NCBI GenBank assembly: GCA_021824855.1
Contig: JAKAJX010000186.1
Location: 1 to 9,126 of the forward strand
Direction: 5' to 3'
DNA from: Bacteroidota bacterium
Lineage (GTDB): Bacteria > Bacteroidota > Bacteroidia > Chitinophagales > Chitinophagaceae
Length of the DNA: 9,126 bases
Part shown: positions 1 to 6,149 of the stretch, piece after piece
Layout: every line of letters starts with the position of its first letter
How positions within the stretch are numbered: the stretch's first letter is position 1
Notes under the pieces: generated by a model
Told to the model about the DNA's origin: nothing
Seen by the model: the letters and a program-made list of their open reading frames with translations, nothing else
Databases searched by the model: none
Position numbers and translations under genes: made by a program

Positions 1-971
1 GTAAATACAGCTAAAGCCATTCCTATCATCATTATCCATTTTCGGCCAATTTTATCGCTTAATGAAGCAAAAACTACAAAGAATGGAGTAGCAAATAAAA
101 TAGCCCATATAAGAATTGTACGAGATTGATCAAAATCAACTTTACAAACCGTTTCAATAAAAGATTGAGCATAAAATTGTCCGGTATACCAAACTACACC
201 CTGCCCCATCGTGGCACCAAATAGTGCTAATAAAACCATTTTTAAATTTGCTTTGTGGCCAAAGCTTTCTTTTAATGGATTGATTGATGTTTTTCCTTCT
301 GTTTTTAATTTCGCATACATTGGTGATTCTTTCATCTTTAGTCGGATATAAATTGAAATAATTACCAATACAAGAGAAACTAAGAAAGGAATTCTCCATC
401 CCCAATCATTAAATTTAGCAATCGATTTTTCAGGGTCTGCATCTAAACTATGACGTACCAACAAAATAACACCCAGCGAAATAAATAATCCTAAGGTTGC
501 AGTAGTTTGAATCCAAGAAGTAAAATAGCCTCTTCTCTTGGCAGGAGCGTGTTCGGCTACATAGGTTGCGGCACCTCCATATTCTCCACCCAATGCTAAA
601 CCCTGAATTAAGCGTAGTAATAATACTATTAAGGGTGCTGCAAATCCCCAACTTTCGTAATTTGGAATAAGACCAATTGCAAACGTTGATCCGCCCATTA
701 AAATTAAGGTTAATAAAAAAGTGTATTTACGGCCTACTAAATCGCCTAATCTTCCAAATACTAAGGCGCCAAAAGGGCGAACAATAAATCCGGCTGCAAA
801 TGTAGCTAAGGTGGATAGTAAGGCTGCTGTAGGATTTCCTTTAGGGAAAAACTGACTGGCAATAACTGTGGCAAGACTTCCGAAAATATAAAAATCGTAC
901 CATTCAATTAAAGTTCCTAACGATGATGCTCCTATTACTTTCCAGATACCTTTTGTTTCTGAATTATTCAT
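1..971 (-). CDS. MHS-family metabolite:H+ symporter (major facilitator superfamily), C-terminus cut off by window edge
   Basis: I translated 323 codons from the ATG at 971-969 to the window edge without a stop. The protein is a polytopic inner-membrane carrier. Residues 14-32 (GASSLGTLIEWYDFYIFGS) are the typical first helix of the metabolite:H+ symporter branch, which includes ShiA, KgtP and ProP. The loop 2-3 signature GRLGDLVGRK lies at 73-82 and its second-half counterpart SDKIGRK at 305-311. RLIQGLALGGEYGGAA, at 120-135, is the other conserved block. Members carry organic acids, shikimate, proline/betaine or similar compounds with protons; the substrate cannot be read from sequence. It starts 34 bp after the porin stop on the same strand, so the two are probably cotranscribed and may serve the same solute. 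Family members usually have about 430-550 residues, so roughly a third is missing. Family call is firm, substrate unknown. Confidence 0.93.
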   Translation of the reverse strand, partial: MNNSETKGIWKVIGASSLGTLIEWYDFYIFGSLATVIASQFFPKGNPTAALLSTLATFAAGFIVRPFGALVFGRLGDLVGRKYTFLLTLILMGGSTFAIGLIPNYESWGFAAPLIVLLLRLIQGLALGGEYGGAATYVAEHAPAKRRGYFTSWIQTTATLGLFISLGVILLVRHSLDADPEKSIAKFNDWGWRIPFLVSLVLVIISIYIRLKMKESPMYAKLKTEGKTSINPLKESFGHKANLKMVLLALFGATMGQGVVWYTGQFYAQSFIETVCKVDFDQSRTILIWAILFATPFFVVFASLSDKIGRKWIMMIGMALAVF

Positions 972-1005
972 GTGGCAAGTTTTGGTTGTTATTAAAATTA
1001 ATATT

Positions 1006-2322
1006 TTAGAAGGAGAAAGTAGATACAAACAATATTCTGGTATTAGTTACACTATTGGTGTTGCCGGTAACTTTTGCATCGGTACCTGCTGTTCCATAAG
1101 CTGCCGAAGTAATTTCAATTTCGGTTCCAAACTTAAATTTACCCGATACAATTTCTAATCTGGGTGCAATTCTTAATACATTATCAATCGATGCAGCTTT
1201 GGGTGCTACACTTCTGGTATACGCTACGCTGGTAATTGCTCCGGCATCGGTAGCTCCATTATTTTTGGTATATCCAAAGAAGAAGCCGGGTACAATGGTT
1301 TTTCCGGTACCTGCTACTTCGAACCAATAAGAATTAACATGAATGGGTTTATAAGTAATATTTGGAGCATCGCCATAAGCAAGATATCCTCCTATCATTA
1401 ATTGATCGAAAGTATTTTCGCCCGAAACAAATTCGCCTTTTACTATTACATCTTTGGTAGTTAATTTGGCATAAGTTTCAAAAGTAAAGCTGTTTACTTT
1501 TTCGTTTGTTGATACATAGGTAGAAGCTCCTGGTGCAGATTGTACCTTTAAAGCAGGTCGTAAACTTTTAAAATCAAATGCTGCTCCCATTAATAACGAA
1601 TTGCTTCTATATTGTACTTGTGCATGCATATTGGGAATAACGGCATTATTAGCATACAACTGGCTTACAGACGGAGCTCCTAAAGCAATATTGGTACTTG
1701 AACCGGCGCTTGAAAATGCTTCTGTTTCGGAAACTGCAGCCAAAATAAGGTTAAAACCACTTCCTAAATTTTGGGTTAATCTAATTTGTGGATTACGCGA
1801 AAATGGTTGAAATGGAATACCGGTATTAAAGCTTACCACTCCGGGGAAACATTCGGTTACAAATAATGGATGCCAATATTGTCCAAATGCTAATTGCGTA
1901 TTTTTCCAATCTAATTTTGCATAAGCATGGCGTAACCGAAATGCGTTTTCGTTGCCATTCGCATTACCAAAAAATTCGCCCTCGAAAATGCCGGATGTTT
2001 TAGCTCCAAAAGCATTCGGTCCGGTAATAGTACCTGTTAAGCGAGATGTGATAGAAAGCATAGTAACAGAAGGAGCTGCGTTGATATCATTTCCATTTAT
2101 ATCGTTGGCAACATTGGTAGGGTATAATAATAGTTCTCCTTGATTAGCCGGGCGAGCGGAAATAACTTGTCGCGAATCGTAAAAAACATCGTTTCGTAAA
2201 AATCCGGAGAATTTAATTCCCCATGTTGGGGTTTCTGTTTTTTTATCGGTACTTGTATTTTGTGCATTTGTTGTTTGATAAATAAAAGCAAATGCAATTA
2301 GGGGTAGTGCAAATTTTTTCAT
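1006..2322 (-). CDS. Outer-membrane beta-barrel porin (DcaP-like/porin superfamily)
   Basis: This is a 438-residue protein with an N-terminal Sec signal peptide: MKK, a hydrophobic stretch at 4-15, and a likely cleavage at TTNA-QN (20/21), a pattern common in Bacteroidota exported proteins. The mature part alternates polar and hydrophobic residues, as in beta strands, and the chain ends in a terminal Phe within LFVSTFSF, the usual signature for outer-membrane insertion. The segment at about 89-155 (SITSRLTGTITGP, then EGEFFG, then FRLRHAYAKLDW and FGQYWHPLF) resembles the early strands of DcaP-like and related porins, which pass small anions such as dicarboxylates. That similarity was judged by eye, so the subfamily is uncertain. 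The MHS symporter follows after 34 bp, which suggests paired outer- and inner-membrane transport. No Shine-Dalgarno is seen. The 128 bp upstream (2323-2450) could hold a promoter, but no convincing box pair was found. No SusC/SusD features are present. Confidence 0.85.
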   Translation of the reverse strand: MKKFALPLIAFAFIYQTTNAQNTSTDKKTETPTWGIKFSGFLRNDVFYDSRQVISARPANQGELLLYPTNVANDINGNDINAAPSVTMLSITSRLTGTITGPNAFGAKTSGIFEGEFFGNANGNENAFRLRHAYAKLDWKNTQLAFGQYWHPLFVTECFPGVVSFNTGIPFQPFSRNPQIRLTQNLGSGFNLILAAVSETEAFSSAGSSTNIALGAPSVSQLYANNAVIPNMHAQVQYRSNSLLMGAAFDFKSLRPALKVQSAPGASTYVSTNEKVNSFTFETYAKLTTKDVIVKGEFVSGENTFDQLMIGGYLAYGDAPNITYKPIHVNSYWFEVAGTGKTIVPGFFFGYTKNNGATDAGAITSVAYTRSVAPKAASIDNVLRIAPRLEIVSGKFKFGTEIEITSAAYGTAGTDAKVTGNTNSVTNTRILFVSTFSF

Positions 2323-2450
2323 AGCAAGCGTTTTGTTTGATTATTCTCCCTCGAACCTAATAATATTTGCTACAAAAATTTGCTTGCATGGTATAGATAC
2401 GGTAAGTATATAGTTATTTTAGCGAAATAAAAATTGAAAAAAGACTTGTT

Positions 2451-2873
2451 TTATTGACTTTTTAATCGCTCCCATTTAATCATCATATATTTATCACCTA
2501 ATTCTGTTATCATCATTCCGGAGTTTTTTAAATTCGCTGCATTGGCCATAAATGCTGATAGTTCTGTAAGAGTAAGCACTTTATAAGTTGGATGATAATC
2601 ATAATTTTCCGGTGCTTTTATTTTATATTTTTTAACCCAGTTTATTACGCTAACATGGCTAACGCCTAATATGCGTTCAATTTCTCTGTACGTTACACCT
2701 TCAATATGTAGTTGGAGAGCTTTTATTACATAATAAGGATCGATACTTTTTCCTTCTTTTTCTACTGTAAAATAATAACTGCATTTTTTGCAATAGAAAC
2801 GTTGCCGTTCTTTTACAATACCACTTTTGGTAATTTCATCGCTTTTGCAGCGAGGGCAAAATTTAATTTTCAT
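2451..2873 (-). CDS. Small zinc-ribbon/helix-turn-helix DNA-binding protein, IS1 InsA-like (stand-alone, likely domesticated)
   Basis: The gene encodes 140 residues from the ATG at 2873-2871. An in-frame TTG three codons upstream also opens the frame, but the ATG starts directly at MKIKFCPRC and is preferred. A four-cysteine zinc ribbon (C6-x2-C9 and C28-x2-C31) is followed by a helix-turn-helix at about 57-83 (EGVTYREIERILGVSHVSVINW). This order matches the N-terminal half of IS1-type transposases (InsA). The C-terminal 50 residues show no DDE catalytic core. No InsB-like frame follows; the next gene downstream is a porin. I see no terminal inverted repeats. It therefore looks like a resident DNA-binding protein, perhaps a transcription regulator, rather than a mobile element. 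Its promoter region contains a tandem repeat that could be its operator. It may also be annotated as an IS1-family transposase. Function is inferred, not shown. Confidence 0.8.
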   Translation of the reverse strand: MKIKFCPRCKSDEITKSGIVKERQRFYCKKCSYYFTVEKEGKSIDPYYVIKALQLHIEGVTYREIERILGVSHVSVINWVKKYKIKAPENYDYHPTYKVLTLTELSAFMANAANLKNSGMMITELGDKYMMIKWERLKSQ

Positions 2874-2879
2874 ACACAG

Positions 2880-2909
2880 CAAAAAGTTAGTTATATACTA
2901 AATTAGCAA
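2880..2909 (-). promoter_or_regulatory. Putative Bacteroidota-type promoter of the zinc-ribbon/HTH gene
   Basis: Reading the minus strand, TTG (2909-2907) is followed after 19 bases by ACTTTTTG (2887-2880). This matches the TTG -33 element and the TTTG half of the -7 box TAnnTTTG at the usual spacing. The box ends only six bases before the ATG at 2873, so the transcript would be leaderless or nearly so. The -33 TTG belongs to one copy of the tandem repeat, as expected if a repeat-binding protein represses this promoter. The TA half of the -7 box is not conserved, so the call is tentative. Confidence 0.35.
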
Positions 2910-2928
2910 TAATATATTAAATTAGCAA
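2893..2928. repeat. Tandem 17-bp direct repeat in the divergent regulator/acs gap (possible operator)
   Basis: ATATACTAAATTAGCAA (2893-2909) and ATATATTAAATTAGCAA (2912-2928) differ at one base and start 19 bp apart, close to two helical turns. The core TAAATTAGCAA is identical in both. The pair is flanked by a short inverted repeat, TATACT (2894-2899) and AGTATA (2929-2934). It lies between the start of the HTH gene and the start of acs, and one copy covers the putative -33 element of the HTH gene. The repeat is directly visible; its role as a protein-binding site is inference. Some of the similarity may reflect AT-rich composition, although the shared core contains GC. Confidence 0.6.
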
Positions 2929-2964
2929 AGTATACCATTTTATTATTGATAGTTTAAAAAATCT

Positions 2965-2983
2965 GGCTTTACTTCGAGTAGCC
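2965..2983 (+). promoter_or_regulatory. Small bulged hairpin immediately upstream of acs
   Basis: GGCT (2965-2968), a TT bulge, then ACT (2971-2973) can pair with AGT (2977-2979) and AGCC (2980-2983) around a TCG loop. This gives seven base pairs with a two-base bulge, ending seven bases before the first acs ATG. In the mRNA it would sit where the initiating ribosome lands, so it could modulate acs translation. It is short and could be chance; no U-tract follows, so it is not a terminator. Confidence 0.35.
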
Positions 2984-2990
2984 TAAAATA

Positions 2991-4937
2991 ATGATTGCCA
3001 TGTCTTACCCATATCAAATTAAAAGCTACGAACAGTATCAAAAAGATTATCAACGCAGTATCGAAGATCCTGCTGATTTTTGGAGCGAGATTGCCCAACA
3101 CTTTACTTGGAAAAAAAAGTGGCATACTACTTTAAATTGGAACTTTAAAGAACCCAAGGTTGAATGGTTTAAAGGTGCTAAACTGAATATAACAGAAAAT
3201 TGCTTGGACCGGTTTCTTGAAAAAAGTGGCGATATTCCTGCAATAATTTGGGAGCCGAATGATCCTGAAGAACATCATCGCATACTTACTTATAAAAAAT
3301 TATACGAGAAAGTTTGTCAATTTGCACATGTATTAAAAAATAATGGAATAAAAAAAGGCGATAGAGTTTGCATTTATATGGGAATGATTCCCGAATTGGC
3401 TATTGCTGTTTTAGCATGTGCAAGAATTGGGGCAATTCATTCTGTAATTTTTGGTGGATTTTCTGCTCAAAGTATATCAGATAGGTTATTTGATGCCCAA
3501 GCAGAATTTATAGTTACTTGCGATGGTGCTTATCGAGGACAAAAAGATATTCCGCTTAAAAGCGTTATTGATGATGCATTAATTGGCAATAGAACTGTAA
3601 AAAAAGTAATTGTTTCAACACGTACCAGAACCGCAGTTTCTATGATTAAGGGTAGAGATGTTTGGTGGGAAGATGAAATTAAAAAGGTTGAAACAATGGG
3701 ACTAACAGATTTTCCGGCAGAAGAAATGGATGCAGAAGACCCTTTATTTATTTTATACACTTCAGGTTCTACCGGTAAACCTAAAGGGGTAGTACATAGT
3801 TGTGCAGGTTATATGATTTATGCCAATTATACTTTTATTAATGTATTTCAATATCAACCGGGTGATATTCATTTTTGCACTGCCGATATTGGTTGGATTA
3901 CAGGGCATAGCTATATTTTATATGGTCCATTAAGTGCCGGTGCTACAACTTTAATGTTCGAAGGGGTTCCCACTTGGCCCGATGCCGGCAGATTTTGGGA
4001 TATTGTTGACAAATACAGAGTAAATATTTTATATACAGCACCTACCGCAATTAGAAGTTTAATGGGATTTGGTTTAGGTCCGGTTCATGGCCACGATTTA
4101 AGTAGTTTGAAAGTATTAGGTACAGTAGGTGAGCCTATTAATGAGGAAGCATGGCATTGGTACAACGAGCATATTGGAAAGAAAAAATGCCCTATTGTTG
4201 ATACATGGTGGCAAACAGAAACAGGAGGTATTTTAATATCTAATCTGGCAGGTATAACTCCTGCAAAAGCCAGTTGGGCTACACTTCCATTGCCGGGTGT
4301 ACAACCAATTTTGGTAGATGATCAAGGCCATGAAATTGTAGAAAAAGAAGATGGATTATACAAAGGAAATCTTTGTATAAAACACCCTTGGCCGGCTACT
4401 ATCCGAACCACTTATGGCGATCATGAAAGATGCCGAACCAACTATTTTGCTACTTACGAGAATTTATATTTTACCGGAGATGGTGCATTAAAAGACGAGA
4501 ATGGGTTTTATAGAATTACTGGTCGCGTAGATGATGTATTGAATGTTAGTGGGCACAGAATAGGAACCGCCGAAGTTGAAAACGCTATTAATATGCATTC
4601 GGGTGTGGTAGAAAGTGCTGTAGTTGGGTATCCACACGATATAAAAGGGCAAGGTATTTACGCTTATGTTATTTATCAAGGCTCTCATCAGCAAAATTCA
4701 CATGGCACTGCCGATTTAATTAGAAAAGATATTTTACAAACTGTAACAAGAATTATAGGGGCAATTGCTAAACCCGATAAGATTCAGTTTGTAAGTGGAT
4801 TGCCTAAAACAAGAAGTGGAAAAATTATGCGTAGAATTTTAAGAAAAATAGCAGAAGGAGAAATTGACAATTTAGGCGATACAACTACCTTACTCGACCC
4901 CAACGTTGTGGATGAAATTAAAAATGGAAAACTATAA
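2991..4937 (+). CDS. acs: Acetyl-CoA synthetase (acetate--CoA ligase, AMP-forming)
   Basis: This cytoplasmic enzyme makes acetyl-CoA from acetate, ATP and CoA through an acetyl-AMP intermediate, feeding acetate into central metabolism. The 648 residues match the usual length of about 650. Visible ANL-superfamily motifs are the ATP-binding loop YTSGSTGKPKG (256-266), DTWWQTETGG (404-413), YFTGDG with Asp497, and ITGRVDDVLNVSGHR (509-522). PKTRSGKIMRR carries the adenylation lysine at Lys611, the residue acetylated for control in well-studied Acs enzymes. WWQTETGG is the pocket typical of acetate-specific synthetases, where the Trp limits acyl length. Two starts are possible: the ATG at 2991 and one at 3000. 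The second gives MSYPYQIKS, which looks more like the family N-terminus and would yield 645 residues. Neither has a Shine-Dalgarno. The gene diverges from the HTH gene and the porin/symporter pair. No convincing promoter boxes were found in the leader. Confidence 0.97.
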   Translation: MIAMSYPYQIKSYEQYQKDYQRSIEDPADFWSEIAQHFTWKKKWHTTLNWNFKEPKVEWFKGAKLNITENCLDRFLEKSGDIPAIIWEPNDPEEHHRILTYKKLYEKVCQFAHVLKNNGIKKGDRVCIYMGMIPELAIAVLACARIGAIHSVIFGGFSAQSISDRLFDAQAEFIVTCDGAYRGQKDIPLKSVIDDALIGNRTVKKVIVSTRTRTAVSMIKGRDVWWEDEIKKVETMGLTDFPAEEMDAEDPLFILYTSGSTGKPKGVVHSCAGYMIYANYTFINVFQYQPGDIHFCTADIGWITGHSYILYGPLSAGATTLMFEGVPTWPDAGRFWDIVDKYRVNILYTAPTAIRSLMGFGLGPVHGHDLSSLKVLGTVGEPINEEAWHWYNEHIGKKKCPIVDTWWQTETGGILISNLAGITPAKASWATLPLPGVQPILVDDQGHEIVEKEDGLYKGNLCIKHPWPATIRTTYGDHERCRTNYFATYENLYFTGDGALKDENGFYRITGRVDDVLNVSGHRIGTAEVENAINMHSGVVESAVVGYPHDIKGQGIYAYVIYQGSHQQNSHGTADLIRKDILQTVTRIIGAIAKPDKIQFVSGLPKTRSGKIMRRILRKIAEGEIDNLGDTTTLLDPNVVDEIKNGKL

Positions 4938-4991
4938 AATGCTATCTTCTAAACAGGTAATTTATTACAAATAAAATTGTGAAAGATGGTG

Positions 4992-5022
4992 TTGCAAACT
5001 GCATAAGTTTATAGCATCTTTA
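4992..5022 (+). promoter_or_regulatory. Putative Bacteroidota-type promoter of the glycosyltransferase gene
   Basis: TTG (4992-4994) is followed after 20 bases by CATCTTTA (5015-5022), a partial match to the -7 box TAnnTTTG at the expected spacing. The box ends four bases before the ATG at 5027, so the mRNA would be essentially leaderless. The spacer contains a perfect five-base dyad, AAACT-GCATA-AGTTT (4996-5010). The 89-bp gap after acs supports separate transcription, but the box match is imperfect. Confidence 0.4.
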
Positions 5023-5026
5023 CATA

Positions 5027-6100
5027 ATGGATAATGAAAAATATAAAATTGTTCAAATTATCGATACACTTGAACCGGGTGGTGCAGAACGAGTGTTAAT
5101 TACCATAGCTAATATTTTATTTTCGAAAGGGCATCAGGTTGCAGTGATTACTACTTTGCATGAAGGGAAATTAGCTAATCAACTTTGCAAAGGAATAACA
5201 CTGAAAGTATTAAACAGAAAATCGAAATGGAATTTAGCCGATATGAAAAAACTAATTGAATGGTGTCAATCATTCGATATTATTCATGTTCATTCTACCC
5301 ATAATTTGCGTTATCTTTTTCTAGCTTCCATCATTTTTGGATTACATAAAAAAATATTTTTTCATCATCATTTTGGAAATATTGAAATAGATCAATCTGT
5401 ACAATGGACCGAAAAATGGATTTTGCCTAAAACAATTGTTATTGCTGTATCAAGAAAAATTTATGAATGGACGATTGATAAAATAAAAATGAATAAACAA
5501 CATGTTTATTTACTTCCCAATATTGTACAAAAACAATTATCGGGTTTTGGCTTGCATCAACAATCAAGCGAATTACAAATAGTTTTGGTTGCCAATTTTA
5601 GAGCTGCAAAAAATATTGAGTTTGCAGTTGATTTAATGCATCATCTAATTCAACAACAGAAAGCACATTTAACCATTGTAGGACAAGTTGCCGATGAAAA
5701 TTATTGTAATAATATTAAATCAAAAATTGAAGAACTATCTTTAACCAATTATATTACCATTGTTCATAACTGCACCAACGTTAGTGCAATATTACATCAG
5801 TTCGATATAGCCATTCATACTGCCACTTCGGAAAGTGGTCCATTGGTTTTAATTGAATACATGGCAGCCGGTTTACCTTTTCTTACATACAAAACAGGCG
5901 AAGTTGTGTATCAAATAGAAAATGATTTAAGCGAATGTGTTATTGATGAATTTGAAATAAGTGCTTGGATACGTCAAATTAATCGTTTGCTGCAAATGAA
6001 TAGAGATGATTTCTATAATAAATTGCAACATGAATACACAAGCCTATATTCGGAAGATGCCTATTATAAAGCATTGATAGCCATTTATTCAGCCACCTAA
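5027..6100 (+). CDS. GT-B fold glycosyltransferase, family 4/1-like
   Basis: The 357-residue protein has the two-domain layout of GT-B enzymes that transfer a sugar from a nucleotide-sugar to a lipid- or saccharide-linked acceptor. The N-terminal acceptor domain begins with a Rossmann strand and the motif LEPGGAERV (15-23), common in GT4 enzymes of surface-polysaccharide synthesis. The donor domain starts near 183 (LQIVLVANFRAAKN). It contains the EX7E motif Glu269-x7-Glu277 in ESGPLVLIEYMAAGLP, where the glutamates contact the donor nucleotide-sugar. No signal peptide or clear membrane helix is visible, so it is probably cytoplasmic or membrane-peripheral. It stands alone: upstream acs is metabolic, and the OPT transporter converges on it with a 49-bp gap. 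No other glycan genes are in view, so acceptor and pathway are unknown. Capsule, lipopolysaccharide or exopolysaccharide roles are all possible. Confidence 0.88.
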   Translation: MDNEKYKIVQIIDTLEPGGAERVLITIANILFSKGHQVAVITTLHEGKLANQLCKGITLKVLNRKSKWNLADMKKLIEWCQSFDIIHVHSTHNLRYLFLASIIFGLHKKIFFHHHFGNIEIDQSVQWTEKWILPKTIVIAVSRKIYEWTIDKIKMNKQHVYLLPNIVQKQLSGFGLHQQSSELQIVLVANFRAAKNIEFAVDLMHHLIQQQKAHLTIVGQVADENYCNNIKSKIEELSLTNYITIVHNCTNVSAILHQFDIAIHTATSESGPLVLIEYMAAGLPFLTYKTGEVVYQIENDLSECVIDEFEISAWIRQINRLLQMNRDDFYNKLQHEYTSLYSEDAYYKALIAIYSAT

Positions 6101-6149
6101 AAATTTTATGCGTAATAAATACTTATCAGCAATAGAAATGATGGTTGAA

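Noticed and set aside
154..651. Minus-strand open frames overlapping the symporter in another frame
   Set aside because: The continuous symporter frame from 971 to the left edge carries clear family motifs in a different reading frame, so these are shadows and do not indicate a frameshift.
970..1158. Short open frames on the opposite strand of the porin, symporter, acs and OPT genes, such as this one
   Set aside because: They lie inside or across well-supported genes, have low-complexity or atypical composition and no recognisable domains. They are antisense or frame-shifted shadows.
2438..2463. Possible bidirectional terminator hairpin at the end of the HTH gene (AAAAAGAC and GACTTTTT arms)
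   Set aside because: The arms pair with an internal mismatch, the stem is almost entirely A/T with a ten-base loop, and it overlaps the stop codon. It is too weak to call.
2874..2882. TTG start at 2882 for the zinc-ribbon/HTH gene (adds three residues)
   Set aside because: The ATG at 2873 begins directly at the conserved zinc-ribbon N-terminus, and the TTG is better explained as the end of the putative -7 box.
2323..2990. A complete IS1-type insertion sequence around the zinc-ribbon/HTH gene
   Set aside because: There is no DDE/InsB frame, no terminal inverted repeats and no target-site duplication visible. The flanking genes are intact with normal intergenic spacing.
4939..5017. Inverted repeat ATGCTAT (4939-4945) and ATAGCAT (5011-5017), and the TTTATT-ACA-AATAAA dyad (4961-4975), as terminator or operator after acs
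   Set aside because: The first arms are 65 bp apart and short. The second is wholly A/T with no U-tract context. Both are expected by chance in DNA this AT-rich.
6101..6149. A shared terminator between the convergent glycosyltransferase and OPT genes
   Set aside because: I found no stable stem-loop in the 49 bp, only A/T-rich sequence.
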